From NCBI RefSeq assembly GCF_020193575.1, contig NZ_JADYVD010000031.1, positions 1-64,000 on the forward strand: a stretch of 64,000 nucleotides of DNA, given 5' to 3'. Positions 16,377 to 24,660 of this stretch are shown here, in pieces; within the stretch, counting starts at the first letter, position 1, and every line of letters starts with the position of its first letter. Position numbers and translations under genes: made by a program. This stretch comes from Ensifer sp. IC4062 (lineage in GTDB: Bacteria; Pseudomonadota; Alphaproteobacteria; Rhizobiales; Rhizobiaceae). The notes beneath the pieces are model-generated. The model saw nothing but the letters and a program-made list of their open reading frames with translations, did no database searches and had not been told where the DNA came from.

Positions 16377-17885
16377 TCAGTCGCGATCGAAAGCTTCATG
16401 GCCGAGACCGAGGCTCGGGAAAACCAGCGACTTGATCACCACCGGTACGGCGCCCGACGTTTCGAGCATGGCGCCGATGTCGATGAAATCGAACTCGTCG
16501 AGCTTAATGCCGTCGATGGAGACGAGTTTCGCGATGCCGGCTTCCTGTTTGCAGTGCATTCCGACAAGGCCACCGATATCGCCTTCGCCGACGAGGATCA
16601 GCGGATGACCGCCGTGAAGGATCGGCGCCAGGCCTTCGACGATACCGCGACAAAAGCCGTCGAGGCGCCGATAGCTCGCCGAGCCTTCCCATTCGTAGCA
16701 GACGGCCACCGCGCTCTCGCCGTCGGTGAGGTCGAGCCGCGCCAGGCTTTCCCGCACCGCTTCAGCGATGGCGGCCGCATCGATCTCTTCCCCGAACGCA
16801 AGCGCCGGCTTGATGACCGGCACGTTGCGCACCGGCAGCATGTCGAGGGGATCGACGAAGATCGTGCTGCCGCTCACTTGCACCGTATATTGCGAGGCGC
16901 CGACGACGGTCGCGCGGATACCCTGTTGGGGACGCTCCAGCCGCGGAGACCAGCTTGCCAGGCGTTGTCGAAGTTCGACGGCGAGGAGGGGGCCGACATC
17001 GCTGAAATCCTGTTCCGCATCCGCATAGAGGAATTCGGAAACACCGCCCGAGATCATCACGACGTCGGGCGGGGCACCGGCCGGCAAAGGAGGCAACCGA
17101 TGGAGATCGGCGGTTTCCCGCCGCATCTCGCCGCCCTGCATAGCCTCGAACAGGACATCGATCATCGATGCGGCGATGCTTTGAGCATCCTCAGCCGTCA
17201 ATATGGCGCCGAGGTCGACTGCGACCCCTGCGCGACGCGCAAAGTAATAGCCTGCCTCTTCGATCCGGGTAATGCGACGGTCGGCGTCGAAGGCGACTAC
17301 GCGCGCGCCGACGTCGATGGCGCTGATATGCCGGATCGCGCCGTTTTCGCAAAGCGCAAGCTTGGATGTGCCGCCGCCAATATCGACGTTCAGCACCCGT
17401 TCGCCTTTGCCGGAACGCGCGACCGCGCCCGAGCCGAAGCCGGCGAGCGTCGTTTCCAGCCCGTCTCCAGCGCTTACGACGACGAACTTTCCGGTCTGGG
17501 CCGAAAAGATCTCGCCGATTGCTCGCGCATTGCGGCGGCGGACCGCAACGCCCGTCAGGATAAGCGCACCGGTGTCGATCGTTTCCGGCTTGAGGCCGGC
17601 TGCCTCGTATTGCTCGGCAATAAACGCGCCGAGCGCCTCTGCATCGATCTCGTTGTCGCCCGCGTAAGGCGTGAGCAAGACCTCCGACTGATGCAGCAGC
17701 GTGCGTTCCACCACCATGTAGCGCGTATCGAGCCGCTCGAGCACGATACGCGAAAAGGCAAGGTGAGATGTCGACGAACCGATGTCGATACCGACGCTGG
17801 TCAGCCGGATCTCATCCTCGAGTTCCATGCTGCGGCCGACATTCGAAAAGAATATGCGGCCGCCCTGTTCTTCTTCCTCTGACAT
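16377..17885 (-). CDS. EutA-like reactivating ATPase, paralogue 1 (paired with bicupin)
   Basis: A 502-residue actin/Hsp70-fold ATPase resembling ethanolamine ammonia-lyase reactivating factor EutA along its full length. Nucleotide motifs are phosphate 1 'SVGIDIGSSTSHLAFSRI', phosphate 2 'LNVDIGGGTSKLALCENG' and adenosine loop 'VVMISGGVSEFLY'. The tail 'IGAMLETSGAVPVVIKSLVF' also matches EutA. EutA normally frees inactive cobalamin from ethanolamine ammonia-lyase, but no EutB/EutC gene is present here. The ATG at 17885 has GGAG just upstream, and the bicupin gene ends 11 bases before it, so the two are co-transcribed. A second pair of the same kind is at 43079-45980. The role is unknown; reactivation of the partner cupin enzyme is a hypothesis. 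Confidence 0.88.
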   Translation of the reverse strand: MSEEEEQGGRIFFSNVGRSMELEDEIRLTSVGIDIGSSTSHLAFSRIVLERLDTRYMVVERTLLHQSEVLLTPYAGDNEIDAEALGAFIAEQYEAAGLKPETIDTGALILTGVAVRRRNARAIGEIFSAQTGKFVVVSAGDGLETTLAGFGSGAVARSGKGERVLNVDIGGGTSKLALCENGAIRHISAIDVGARVVAFDADRRITRIEEAGYYFARRAGVAVDLGAILTAEDAQSIAASMIDVLFEAMQGGEMRRETADLHRLPPLPAGAPPDVVMISGGVSEFLYADAEQDFSDVGPLLAVELRQRLASWSPRLERPQQGIRATVVGASQYTVQVSGSTIFVDPLDMLPVRNVPVIKPALAFGEEIDAAAIAEAVRESLARLDLTDGESAVAVCYEWEGSASYRRLDGFCRGIVEGLAPILHGGHPLILVGEGDIGGLVGMHCKQEAGIAKLVSIDGIKLDEFDFIDIGAMLETSGAVPVVIKSLVFPSLGLGHEAFDRD

Positions 17886-17896
17886 TGCTCCGCCAA

Positions 17897-19135
17897 TCAG
17901 ACGACCGTCGACATCTTCTTGGTCGTGTCCGCCGGCTTCTCGTACCATTCCGGCTTCATGCGGATCTCCACGCCGTTCCGCTTGAGATGAGCCTCGTATT
18001 CGTTGCGGATGAACGGATCTTCCATCCAATAGGGGATGGCGGTGCCGCCTTCGTTGACGTCGATTGCCGTATAGTCGGTGTGCTTTTCGCCAGGTGCACC
18101 GGGATCGCGACCAGGGTTGTGCGGGCCGAACCAGGCCATCAGGCGGAAGGGTTCCTTGGAGACGCTGAAATGCTGGTGGTACCAGCGGGCGCCGCCCGGT
18201 GCCGCCGTCACCATGCCGAACGGGCCATAGTCGAGGCGACGCACTTTGTCGGCGTGGCCATCCTTCCAGGGGTTTACGCCGTATTGCTCGGGCCAGGTGT
18301 AGGTATAGCCTTCACCCTTCAGGCAGATCAGGATCGCCGCCGAGGTGTGGGCGTGCGCCTTGGAATAGCGACCGTTCTCGTGCTGGCCGATCCAGTAGTA
18401 GAAGGTATTGTTGGTCATGAACGGCTCGACGCGGCGGTAGCCCGGCGAGCGACGGTTATCGAGCGGCAGCTCACAGTTGACGGCGTCCGGCAGGAAGTTC
18501 GTGCGCCGCATGGCGAGACCGCGCACCGGATCGGGCTCGATCTCTTCGCGATACTTGTAGAAGTCGTCGGCGCCCGAAAAGCGGTCGCGGAAGACGTAAG
18601 GATTGTTGAAGACGGCGTCAACGTTCTGTAGCTGGTTGAGTACGTTCGGCGCCGTCGTGCCGCCGAGGAGCAGCGCCGGGCTGTTGGTGGCATTGACGAT
18701 GCGGTGCCATGCATTCATCGGGATGGAGAACATGGAACCCTCCTGCCACTCGAACACATGCTTGCGACCCTCGCCCTCGAGCCAGACCTCCGTGGAGCCA
18801 CGCCCCTCGGCCACGATGTAGATTTCCTCATACATGTGCTTCTCGGGATTGAGCGCGCCGGCGGCGGGAACCTCGACGAGGTGGCAGCCCCACTTGGTTT
18901 CGGTACCGTAGAGCTGGATGTAGGTGCCGTTGCCGCCCGTCCGTTTCCACGGCTTCAAGGGCAGGTTCTTCACGCTTGAAACACCGAGATCGCGAAAGAC
19001 CGGAATGCCTTCCTCTTCCATGAACTGGTCATAGGGTGTCGGCTGCTTCTTGAATTCGCCAAAGCCAGCCTTCTTGGTGCCGGCAGGCTCGTGCCAATGC
19101 GTGCCGGTGCCGCCGCCAAGTGGGTCCTGATGCAT
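17897..19135 (-). CDS. Bicupin protein, possible ring-cleaving or other non-heme-iron enzyme, paralogue 1
   Basis: A 412-residue two-cupin protein. Cupin 1 (about residues 80-165) has 'EKHMYEEIYIVAEGRGSTEVW' split around HMYEE and 'PMNAWHRIVN', giving likely His/Glu/His ligands. Cupin 2 (about 270-370) has 'KAHAHTSAAILICLKGEGY' and 'WYHQHFSVSKEPF'. The ATG at 19135 has GAGGAG upstream; the frame is open to 19228 without support. Bicupins include gentisate and related dioxygenases, which fits the aromatic region, but many are isomerases or storage-type proteins. It is followed by an EutA-like gene, an arrangement repeated at 43079. Confidence 0.82.
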   Translation of the reverse strand: MHQDPLGGGTGTHWHEPAGTKKAGFGEFKKQPTPYDQFMEEEGIPVFRDLGVSSVKNLPLKPWKRTGGNGTYIQLYGTETKWGCHLVEVPAAGALNPEKHMYEEIYIVAEGRGSTEVWLEGEGRKHVFEWQEGSMFSIPMNAWHRIVNATNSPALLLGGTTAPNVLNQLQNVDAVFNNPYVFRDRFSGADDFYKYREEIEPDPVRGLAMRRTNFLPDAVNCELPLDNRRSPGYRRVEPFMTNNTFYYWIGQHENGRYSKAHAHTSAAILICLKGEGYTYTWPEQYGVNPWKDGHADKVRRLDYGPFGMVTAAPGGARWYHQHFSVSKEPFRLMAWFGPHNPGRDPGAPGEKHTDYTAIDVNEGGTAIPYWMEDPFIRNEYEAHLKRNGVEIRMKPEWYEKPADTTKKMSTVV

Positions 19136-19345
19136 TCCTGTCTCCTCTCGGTTGGTCTCAATCGGGCAGGGCGAGCCGCGCTCGCGCGGCGGGGAGCGTG
19201 TCTGCTCCGGATTGCCCGTTTCAGCCAAACGCTAACAGACGGCGGAAATGACGGTAGAGCGTTTTCGGAAAGGCCTCCTTTCCGATCCGATCGAAAGTCT
19301 GCGTGGCGATTGGCAAGCGAGCGAGGCCGCGAACTGCGTCGCTTC

Positions 19346-20095
19346 TCAGCTGCGTGCGACGGTCTTGGAGATGATGCCGGCGCAGAATACGACCCGCTCG
19401 GCGACGTCGTCGATCACTTTCGGGTTGGTGCGGGAGTCCCGGAGAGTCAGGCTGAGACTGCCGAGAATTTCCGAACGACTGTCGAAGACGGGCGCCGCCA
19501 CGCCGGTGACACCGGGGGTCACATCGCCAGTCGTGCTCACCCAGCCTCGCTGCCGGTGCTCCCTGAGTGCGCCCTTGACTTCCTTCAGCGTCGTGCCGAG
19601 CCCGGCGGCGGCGAATTGTTCCGGCACCAGGCCATAGAACTTGCGCAATTGATGATCGGGCAGATACGCGAGGATCCCAAGCGATGCGGCGCCGTGAAGG
19701 AGTGACCGCCTGCGTCCGCGTTCGTAGTTGCTGTGGATCGTGTCCGTGCCGCTTTCCTGATGGACGCAAAGCACCTCGAAGCGATATCGGCGGCAGAGGA
19801 GGGCGATGCCGCGGAACTGGCTGGCAAGTTCTTCCATCACCGGTCGCGCCGCCCGGATGAGCACGTCGCCCGTCCGGATCTTGTAATCCAGTTCAACGAT
19901 CCGCGGTCCGAGCATGTAGCCGACCGAAGGCAGCGAAGTCAGAAGGCCCGCGTCCGTCAGTGTTTTCAGGTAGCGATAGAGTGTCGAACGGGTATAGCCC
20001 AGCCGTTCATGCATTTCGTCGAACGTCACGGCAACGGCGTCCTCGCCGCTGTCGAAAAGATCGAGGACGCCGAGCATCTTTTCGTGACTGTTCAC
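19346..20095 (-). CDS. IclR family transcriptional regulator 1
   Basis: A 249-residue regulator. The N-terminal winged helix-turn-helix (about residues 1-75) includes 'MHERLGYTRSTLYRYLKTL' and 'SVGYMLGPRIVELD'. The C-terminal effector domain holds 'HGAASLGILAYLPDHQLRKF' and 'GVTGVAAPVFDSRSEILGSLSL'. IclR proteins commonly control aromatic degradation. It lies between the bicupin/EutA-like pair and the class II aldolase, all on the minus strand. An 11-base element AATGTGGGATT in its upstream region (20250) recurs before the aldolase gene, so it may regulate both. The 19136-19345 stretch contains only a small hairpin (GGAAAGG/CCTTTCC). Confidence 0.9.
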   Translation of the reverse strand: MNSHEKMLGVLDLFDSGEDAVAVTFDEMHERLGYTRSTLYRYLKTLTDAGLLTSLPSVGYMLGPRIVELDYKIRTGDVLIRAARPVMEELASQFRGIALLCRRYRFEVLCVHQESGTDTIHSNYERGRRRSLLHGAASLGILAYLPDHQLRKFYGLVPEQFAAAGLGTTLKEVKGALREHRQRGWVSTTGDVTPGVTGVAAPVFDSRSEILGSLSLTLRDSRTNPKVIDDVAERVVFCAGIISKTVARS

Positions 20096-20249
20096 GCGCC
20101 GATCTCCCGCAGTTCAGTTGTATGCCAAGCGAAAGAGCGGGGAGATTGCGAAGACAGGCCGATTGATGGCGACATCGATACTTGTACTCGAAGCTTGAAC
20201 GGCGCGGGTAGCTCGTTCTGCGCAACGGACCGGAGATTACCTGTCCGTC

Positions 20250-20270
20250 AATGTGGGATTCGCACACATT
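20250..20270. promoter_or_regulatory. Candidate operator upstream of IclR gene
   Basis: AATGTG (20250-20255) and CACATT (20265-20270) form a perfect 6-base inverted repeat with a 9-base spacer, about 155 bases upstream of the IclR start. The leading AATGTGGGATT is repeated on the minus strand at 21251-21261. Confidence 0.5.
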
Positions 20271-20344
20271 TTGTGCCAGCCCATCGCTTCCATCAAGCAC
20301 CAAGTTGAGAGGCCGGTCGGCCGGCCTCGTCGATGTTTCTCGGC

Positions 20345-20447
20345 CACAGCGCCGCGCGTCGTAGCATACGCGCAAAGGACACTGCAGCACTTTGAATTGC
20401 TGCATGTTGTGCGCTTAATCGGATCCGATTTAAGCAAAACCTGCAGT
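20345..20447. repeat. Bipartite palindromic intergenic repeat, copy 3
   Basis: Same layout as copy 1: CAGCGCCGCGCGTC...GCGCAAAGGACACTGCAG, then GCTGCATGTT...GCGCTTAATC/GATTTAAGC...CTGCAG. It occupies the gap before the class II aldolase stop. Confidence 0.8.
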
Positions 20448-20456
20448 GGGCCCGGT

Positions 20457-21227
20457 TCAGGCGGCCGCGTTCCAGGCTTCAGGGAAGATGCCGTCGCGGA
20501 TCGCGCCGCGCGCGTAATAGCTCCAGAGCTTGCGGATGTGGTGCCCGCGCCTGAAGCTGTGGGCGAACGACTCGATTTCGGCTTCCGTCAACGGCTTCAC
20601 CTTGCCGATTGCGGCGGCGCGGTAGGCAGCTTCGGCGTTCTCGACGAGATGCACCGAATCGATGAAGACGCCGCGCACCGTTTCGGCAGTGACGATCTGC
20701 CCGTGTGCGCGGATCTGCATGGCGTGATGCGGTCCGAGTGTCGCGACAATGCCCCGTCCCCTCTCGGCGTCGTCGACATGCGCCGGGTCCGAATGAACCG
20801 GGATGCCGCTCTTCCAGCGGATCGCATGGTTTTTGAAGGGCAGCAGCGGAACGTCCTCGACAAGCGTGAAGACGTTGGTCACGTCATGGTGGAAATGCGC
20901 GATCGAATTGACGTCCGTCCTTGCTCGATAAATCTCACAATGAAGGAATACCTCGGAAGGAGGTTTGACGCCTGACGGGCCGGATACAACCTTGCCGTCG
21001 AGGTCGCACACCAGGAGATCGTCTGGAGACACCTCCGCGCGGCTCTTCTCCTGCGGCTGGATCAGAAAGGTCACGCCTCCCGGCAACCGGGCACTGACAT
21101 GGCCGCTATATTCCAATATTTTTAGCCTGTTGAGCAGTCGTGTGCTCATCGCCACATCGAGGCGCAGGGGCGCCTCGGGTGGTGCGTCTGCTGTCGCCGC
21201 GCTGTTGCTCTTTCCATGAACCTGCAT
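20457..21227 (-). CDS. Class II aldolase/adducin family protein, paralogue 2
   Basis: A 256-residue family member. Zinc-site signatures are 'EVFLHCEIYRARTDVNSIAH' followed by 'FHHDVTN', and 'HAMQIRAHGQIVTAETVRG'. It is more distant from the 12674 paralogue than expected for a recent duplicate: cupin-like spacing is kept, but the second zinc His pair reads HFHHD. Possible activities are decarboxylation of a dihydroxyphthalate or retro-aldol cleavage. The start is ATG 21227, close behind GGAGG. It has its own upstream operator candidate and lies between the IclR gene and the Rieske ferredoxin gene. Confidence 0.83.
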   Translation of the reverse strand: MQVHGKSNSAATADAPPEAPLRLDVAMSTRLLNRLKILEYSGHVSARLPGGVTFLIQPQEKSRAEVSPDDLLVCDLDGKVVSGPSGVKPPSEVFLHCEIYRARTDVNSIAHFHHDVTNVFTLVEDVPLLPFKNHAIRWKSGIPVHSDPAHVDDAERGRGIVATLGPHHAMQIRAHGQIVTAETVRGVFIDSVHLVENAEAAYRAAAIGKVKPLTEAEIESFAHSFRRGHHIRKLWSYYARGAIRDGIFPEAWNAAA

Positions 21228-21238
21228 TCATTCCTCCG

Positions 21239-21261
21239 TGAGATTGAATAAATCCCACATT
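21239..21261. promoter_or_regulatory. Candidate operator upstream of class II aldolase
   Basis: On the plus strand TGAGAT-TGAATAA-ATCCCA is an inverted repeat with one mismatch, running into AATCCCACATT (21251-21261), the complement of the AATGTGGGATT at 20250. The shared 11-mer suggests one regulator, probably the IclR protein encoded between them. Confidence 0.5.
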
Positions 21262-21319
21262 ATACGACTTTGTCGTTTCCGCAAGCGCGCCGGGACACGC
21301 CGGCCGCACCTGAGACGCG

Positions 21320-21637
21320 TCAAACTTCGATCGTCACGTTCTCGTCCTCGATCACGACCTTGTAGGTCTTGATCGGGATCATGCAGGGCGGCGTGACCAC
21401 TTCGCCCGTACGGATGTCGAACGCGCCGTTGTGGAAGTCGCACTCAATCGTGTGGCCGTCGAGATAGCCCTCGGAAAGCGATCCTGGGCCGTGCGTGCAC
21501 AGGTCGTCGGTAACGTAGAACACGCCATTGACGTTGAAGACGGCGAGGGTGAGGTCGCCTTCCTCAACCCGTATGGCGCTGTCCCAATCGACGTCGCTCG
21601 TGGAACACAGCCTTATTCTGGTGCTTGCCTCGGCCAT
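21320..21637 (-). CDS. Rieske-type [2Fe-2S] ferredoxin
   Basis: A 105-residue protein with a single Rieske cluster motif, C-T-H in 'DDLCTHGPGSLSEGYLDG' and C-x2-H in 'IECDFHNGAFD'. The ATG at 21637 is preceded by GGAGGAG; the frame opens further to 21682 without a site. It would pass electrons from the reductase at 24661 to the oxygenase at 21851. It is divergent from the oxygenase, with a shared operator at 21712-21730 between them. Length and motif fit naphthalene/biphenyl-type ferredoxins. Confidence 0.9.
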   Translation of the reverse strand: MAEASTRIRLCSTSDVDWDSAIRVEEGDLTLAVFNVNGVFYVTDDLCTHGPGSLSEGYLDGHTIECDFHNGAFDIRTGEVVTPPCMIPIKTYKVVIEDENVTIEV

Positions 21638-21711
21638 TCCTGGCTCCTCCTTCGTTGCTGGCCCGCTTGACGGGACGGTCATCGGATTGTAAGTTGCTTA
21701 AAAAGAAACGA

Positions 21712-21730
21712 TGTTCCGTATAAAGGAACA
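21712..21730. promoter_or_regulatory. Palindromic operator, IclR-type, copy A
   Basis: TGTTCC-GTATAAA-GGAACA is a perfect inverted repeat with a 7-base spacer in the divergent region between the ferredoxin (start 21637) and the dioxygenase (start 21851). An almost identical site occurs at 35560-35578 before the third Pht5-like gene. The IclR gene at 23762 is the nearest candidate regulator. Confidence 0.7.
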
Positions 21731-21850
21731 AAGAAAAGATACCTGATCGGTCGAGAACGTCAACCCGGAATTCGGAAAAGCCGCGGGACGGTCGGAAAAG
21801 GCGATGCAATCCGCGTACCGCGTATGCGTCCGCAACATGGAGGAAGTGAA

Positions 21851-23137
21851 ATGCTCAGGAAGGAACAGAACGATCTTCTAACGCAGACAGGCCCCGGCAC
21901 GCCGATGGGCGACATGTTTCGCTGTTATTGGATCCCAGCGCTGCTCGCGGAGGAACTGCCGGACAACGATTGCGCGCCAGTCCGCGTGAAGCTCCTCAGC
22001 GAACGCCTGCTCGCCTTCCGCGACAGCGAAGGCCGCTACGGCCTGATCGACGAATTCTGCGCCCATCGCGGCGTCTCACTGTGGTTCGGCCGCAATGAGC
22101 ACGGCGGCCTGCGCTGCCCCTATCACGGCTGGAAGTACGACCACACCGGCCAGTGCACCGAAGTCCCGTCCGAGCCGAAGGAAAGCGGCTACTGCGGCAA
22201 GATCAAGCTGAAGTCCTATCCGCTGATCAAGATTGGCGACATCCTCTGGACCTACATGGGACCGGCGGAAAAGCAGCCGCCACATCCCGAATGGGAATTC
22301 GCACTCGTTCCCCCGGAACAAACCTTCACGTCGAAGCGCTGGCAGGAGTGCAACTGGCTGCAAGCCATGGAAGGTGGCATCGACTCCAGCCACGTGTCCT
22401 GGCTCCACAGCGGCAATCTCAACAGCGATCCGCTCTTCAAGGGCGCGCGCGGCAACAAATACAACATGTCCGATGCGAGACCCTTCTTCGAGGTGACCGA
22501 TAACGAAGGAGGTCTCTATATCGGCGCCCGGCGCAATGCCGAGGAAGGTCATTACTACTGGCGCGTCACGCCCTGGGTCATGCCGTCCTTCACCATGGTG
22601 CCGCCGCGCGGCGACCATCCGGTTCACGGGCACTTCTGGATCCCGATCGACGACGAGAACTGCTGGGCCTGGAGTTTCGACTATCACCCGGTACGCGCCC
22701 TGACGGCGGAGGAGCGCGGGGCGATGAAGGCCGGCAAGGGCATCCATGTCGCCTATGTGCCAGGAACCTACCGGCCGCTCGCCAACAAGGACAATGACTA
22801 CCTCATGGACCGCGAGGCTCAGCGCAAGGGCATCACTTATTCTGGCGTCGAAGGAATCGCCATGCAGGACGCCTCCCTGCAGGAAAGCATGGGTCCGATC
22901 GTCGATCGCAGCAAGGAAAACCTCGTGTCGACCGACAACGGCATCATCATGGCGCGTCACCGGCTGATGAAGGCCGCCCGCGCTCTACGCGACAAGGGCG
23001 TCGTTCCTCCTGGTGTCGATCCGGCGCATCACCGCGTCCGGTCGGCTGCGATCGTGCTGCCCGTGGACAAGTCCTATGTCGATGTCGCCGAAGAGGCGTT
23101 GACCGTGATCGAAGGGAAGGCGCCGACCAGCGTCTGA
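21851..23137 (+). CDS. Aromatic ring-hydroxylating dioxygenase, alpha subunit (phthalate dioxygenase type)
   Basis: A 428-residue Rieske non-heme-iron oxygenase. The Rieske centre is C-A-H in 'DEFCAHRGVSLWFG' and C-P-Y-H in 'LRCPYHGWKYDHTG'. The mononuclear iron site follows the phthalate-oxygenase pattern in 'GGIDSSHVSWLHSGN' (His-x4-His with a preceding Asp). It most resembles single-component-oxygenase types such as phthalate 4,5-dioxygenase, which lack a beta subunit; none is encoded nearby. The ATG at 21851 follows AGGAAG. It would add O2 to an aromatic acid, using electrons from 24661 and 21320. A hairpin follows the stop. Confidence 0.92.
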   Translation: MLRKEQNDLLTQTGPGTPMGDMFRCYWIPALLAEELPDNDCAPVRVKLLSERLLAFRDSEGRYGLIDEFCAHRGVSLWFGRNEHGGLRCPYHGWKYDHTGQCTEVPSEPKESGYCGKIKLKSYPLIKIGDILWTYMGPAEKQPPHPEWEFALVPPEQTFTSKRWQECNWLQAMEGGIDSSHVSWLHSGNLNSDPLFKGARGNKYNMSDARPFFEVTDNEGGLYIGARRNAEEGHYYWRVTPWVMPSFTMVPPRGDHPVHGHFWIPIDDENCWAWSFDYHPVRALTAEERGAMKAGKGIHVAYVPGTYRPLANKDNDYLMDREAQRKGITYSGVEGIAMQDASLQESMGPIVDRSKENLVSTDNGIIMARHRLMKAARALRDKGVVPPGVDPAHHRVRSAAIVLPVDKSYVDVAEEALTVIEGKAPTSV

Positions 23138-23155
23138 GGCTGCAGCCATCCTGGT

Positions 23156-23182
23156 CGTCCCCGGGGCCATGCGCCGGGGACG
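23156..23182. other. Stem-loop after the dioxygenase gene
   Basis: CGTCCCCGG (23156-23164) pairs perfectly with CCGGGGACG (23174-23182). No T-tract follows. It may partly terminate transcription or stabilise the dioxygenase mRNA ahead of the downstream genes. Confidence 0.5.
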
Positions 23183-23213
23183 CCTCGCCGCCGCACCAAT
23201 AAGGAGAAATGTC

Positions 23214-23735
23214 ATGCAACTCGGACTGAGCGAAAGTGCGCGCTTCGCCACTGCGGAGGAAGCTCGTTTCCGTATCGAATACCCGAATTCCAGCCCACGC
23301 AAGTCGCGTGTTATCGCCCTGGATGAGCCGAGTCTGGGGCTGCTGCGCACCCTTGCGGACATGTCCTGGAGCGGCGCGCATTTTCTCCGATACGTGGGCG
23401 CAAAGGGTGCGACCGATTCGCTGCATATTCTGCCGGTCGACGCAGTTTTGGAGGACCTTGAAGGCAGGACGCTCAGTCTCGCCGACGAGATCGCCGATGC
23501 CGACATCATCGTCATGATAACGACAGCCGGCACTGCGGCGGAGGCCGCGCAAGTGATTGGCAATGCTTGCTTCGTCCGCAACAAGCTGACGACTGGCCTG
23601 GTGCGCAACGCCGACGGTGTCTCCGCGGAGGATCTGGCGCGTACGCTGACGACCATGCGTCCTTTCGCGGCGATGCTCGTGATCTCCAACGGAGACGAAT
23701 ATGTCGGCGAAATGCTAAGCGCGCTCAGGGTTTGA
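23214..23735 (+). CDS. Conserved-looking protein of unknown function in dioxygenase operon
   Basis: A 173-residue protein not recognised. ATG 23214 is preceded by AAGGAGAA at good spacing, and codon use matches its neighbours. The second half looks like an alpha/beta Rossmann-type fold, with hydrophobic strands 'ADIIVMITTAGTAAEAAQVI' and 'FAAMLVISNGDEYVGEML'. There is no signal peptide, membrane segment or Cys cluster. It lies between the oxygenase and the IclR/reductase genes, so it probably belongs to the pathway, perhaps as an assembly or auxiliary factor (inference only). Confidence 0.75.
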   Translation: MQLGLSESARFATAEEARFRIEYPNSSPRKSRVIALDEPSLGLLRTLADMSWSGAHFLRYVGAKGATDSLHILPVDAVLEDLEGRTLSLADEIADADIIVMITTAGTAAEAAQVIGNACFVRNKLTTGLVRNADGVSAEDLARTLTTMRPFAAMLVISNGDEYVGEMLSALRV

Positions 23736-23761
23736 GATCGGCAGGGTGGTGATGTGAGACC

Positions 23762-24658
23762 ATGACAACTGTGTTATGGACGAGCCGTAACTCTCGCGAT
23801 GAAACGGACAATCACGCCATGAACGCACCCACCAAACCACCCGCGCGCGGAGGAAAAGGCCCCGCAGGCAAGCGCAACCGCCTCTCGTCAGTCACGACGG
23901 CAATCCGTCTCCTGAAGGCTTTCTCCGAGGATGAGGCAGAGATCGGCGTCAGTGCGCTGGCGCAAAGGCTGAAGGTCGCAAAAAGCACGGTCCATCGTCT
24001 GGCGGTGACGCTCGTGACCGAGGGTTTGCTCGAGCAGAACCCACAGACGGAGCGCTATCGCCTCGGGGTCGGCCTCTTCGCCCTCGGCACGCTTGTGCGC
24101 CGGCGCATGGACCTCTCGAACGAGGCGAGACCCTATCTGTTCGATCTGCGCAAGCTGACGGGCGAAACGATCATTCTGGGTATCCCTTCCGATGGCGAGG
24201 TGATGCACGTCTACGATCTGGAAAGTCCGCAGGCTCTGGCAATGAAGTCCGACCTCGGTGCGCGCAAGCCCGCCCATTGCAGTGCCGTCGGACGCGCGAT
24301 CTTCGCCTTTGCCCCGGAGCAGGCGGTCGAGCGAATGCTGGCCGGGCCGCTGCAGCGGCGAACGGCGAAGACTGTCACCGACCCGGCGCGCCTGAGAGAA
24401 ATGCTGGCCGAGGTCCGGCAGCGGGGCTTTGCCATCGAAGACGAGGAAAGCGAACCGGGAATCCGGGGCATTGCTGCCCCAGTGCGTGATTCGACCGGCG
24501 CCGTCGTTGGCGCCGTTGGCATCGCAGGTCCATTGCAGCGGCTGTCCCTCGAGGTGCTTGAAGGCTTTTCGCCTGCGCTTCTCGAAGCGGTCGCGGCCAT
24601 TTCATCCCGCCTTGGTTACACGGCGGCCTTTCGAGAGAGATACGACTTAGGGAGTTGA
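23762..24658 (+). CDS. IclR family transcriptional regulator 2
   Basis: A 298-residue IclR-type regulator. A disordered basic leader of ~40 residues precedes the winged helix ('IGVSALAQRLKVAKSTVHRL', 'TERYRLGVGLFALGTLV'). The effector domain includes 'KPAHCSAVGRAIFAFAPEQ' and 'IRGIAAPVRDSTGAVVGAVG'. ATG 23819 is an alternative start that removes 19 residues; neither start has a strong ribosome site. It sits inside the dioxygenase-reductase operon and is the best candidate to bind the TGTTCC-N7-GGAACA palindromes at 21712 and 35560. Confidence 0.9.
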   Translation: MTTVLWTSRNSRDETDNHAMNAPTKPPARGGKGPAGKRNRLSSVTTAIRLLKAFSEDEAEIGVSALAQRLKVAKSTVHRLAVTLVTEGLLEQNPQTERYRLGVGLFALGTLVRRRMDLSNEARPYLFDLRKLTGETIILGIPSDGEVMHVYDLESPQALAMKSDLGARKPAHCSAVGRAIFAFAPEQAVERMLAGPLQRRTAKTVTDPARLREMLAEVRQRGFAIEDEESEPGIRGIAAPVRDSTGAVVGAVGIAGPLQRLSLEVLEGFSPALLEAVAAISSRLGYTAAFRERYDLGS

Positions 24659-24660
24659 AT

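Noticed and set aside
14603-16399. Minus-strand open frame of 598 codons
   Set aside because: Antisense to the flavin monooxygenase, which carries all three FAD motifs; no family features.
16320-17882. Plus-strand open frame of 520 codons
   Set aside because: Antisense to the EutA-like gene with its nucleotide-binding motifs; Asp/Arg/His-rich shadow composition.
17897-19135. Calling the bicupin homogentisate or gentisate dioxygenase
   Set aside because: The metal-ligand spacing fits cupins generally, but the sequence does not match either enzyme well enough to name a substrate.
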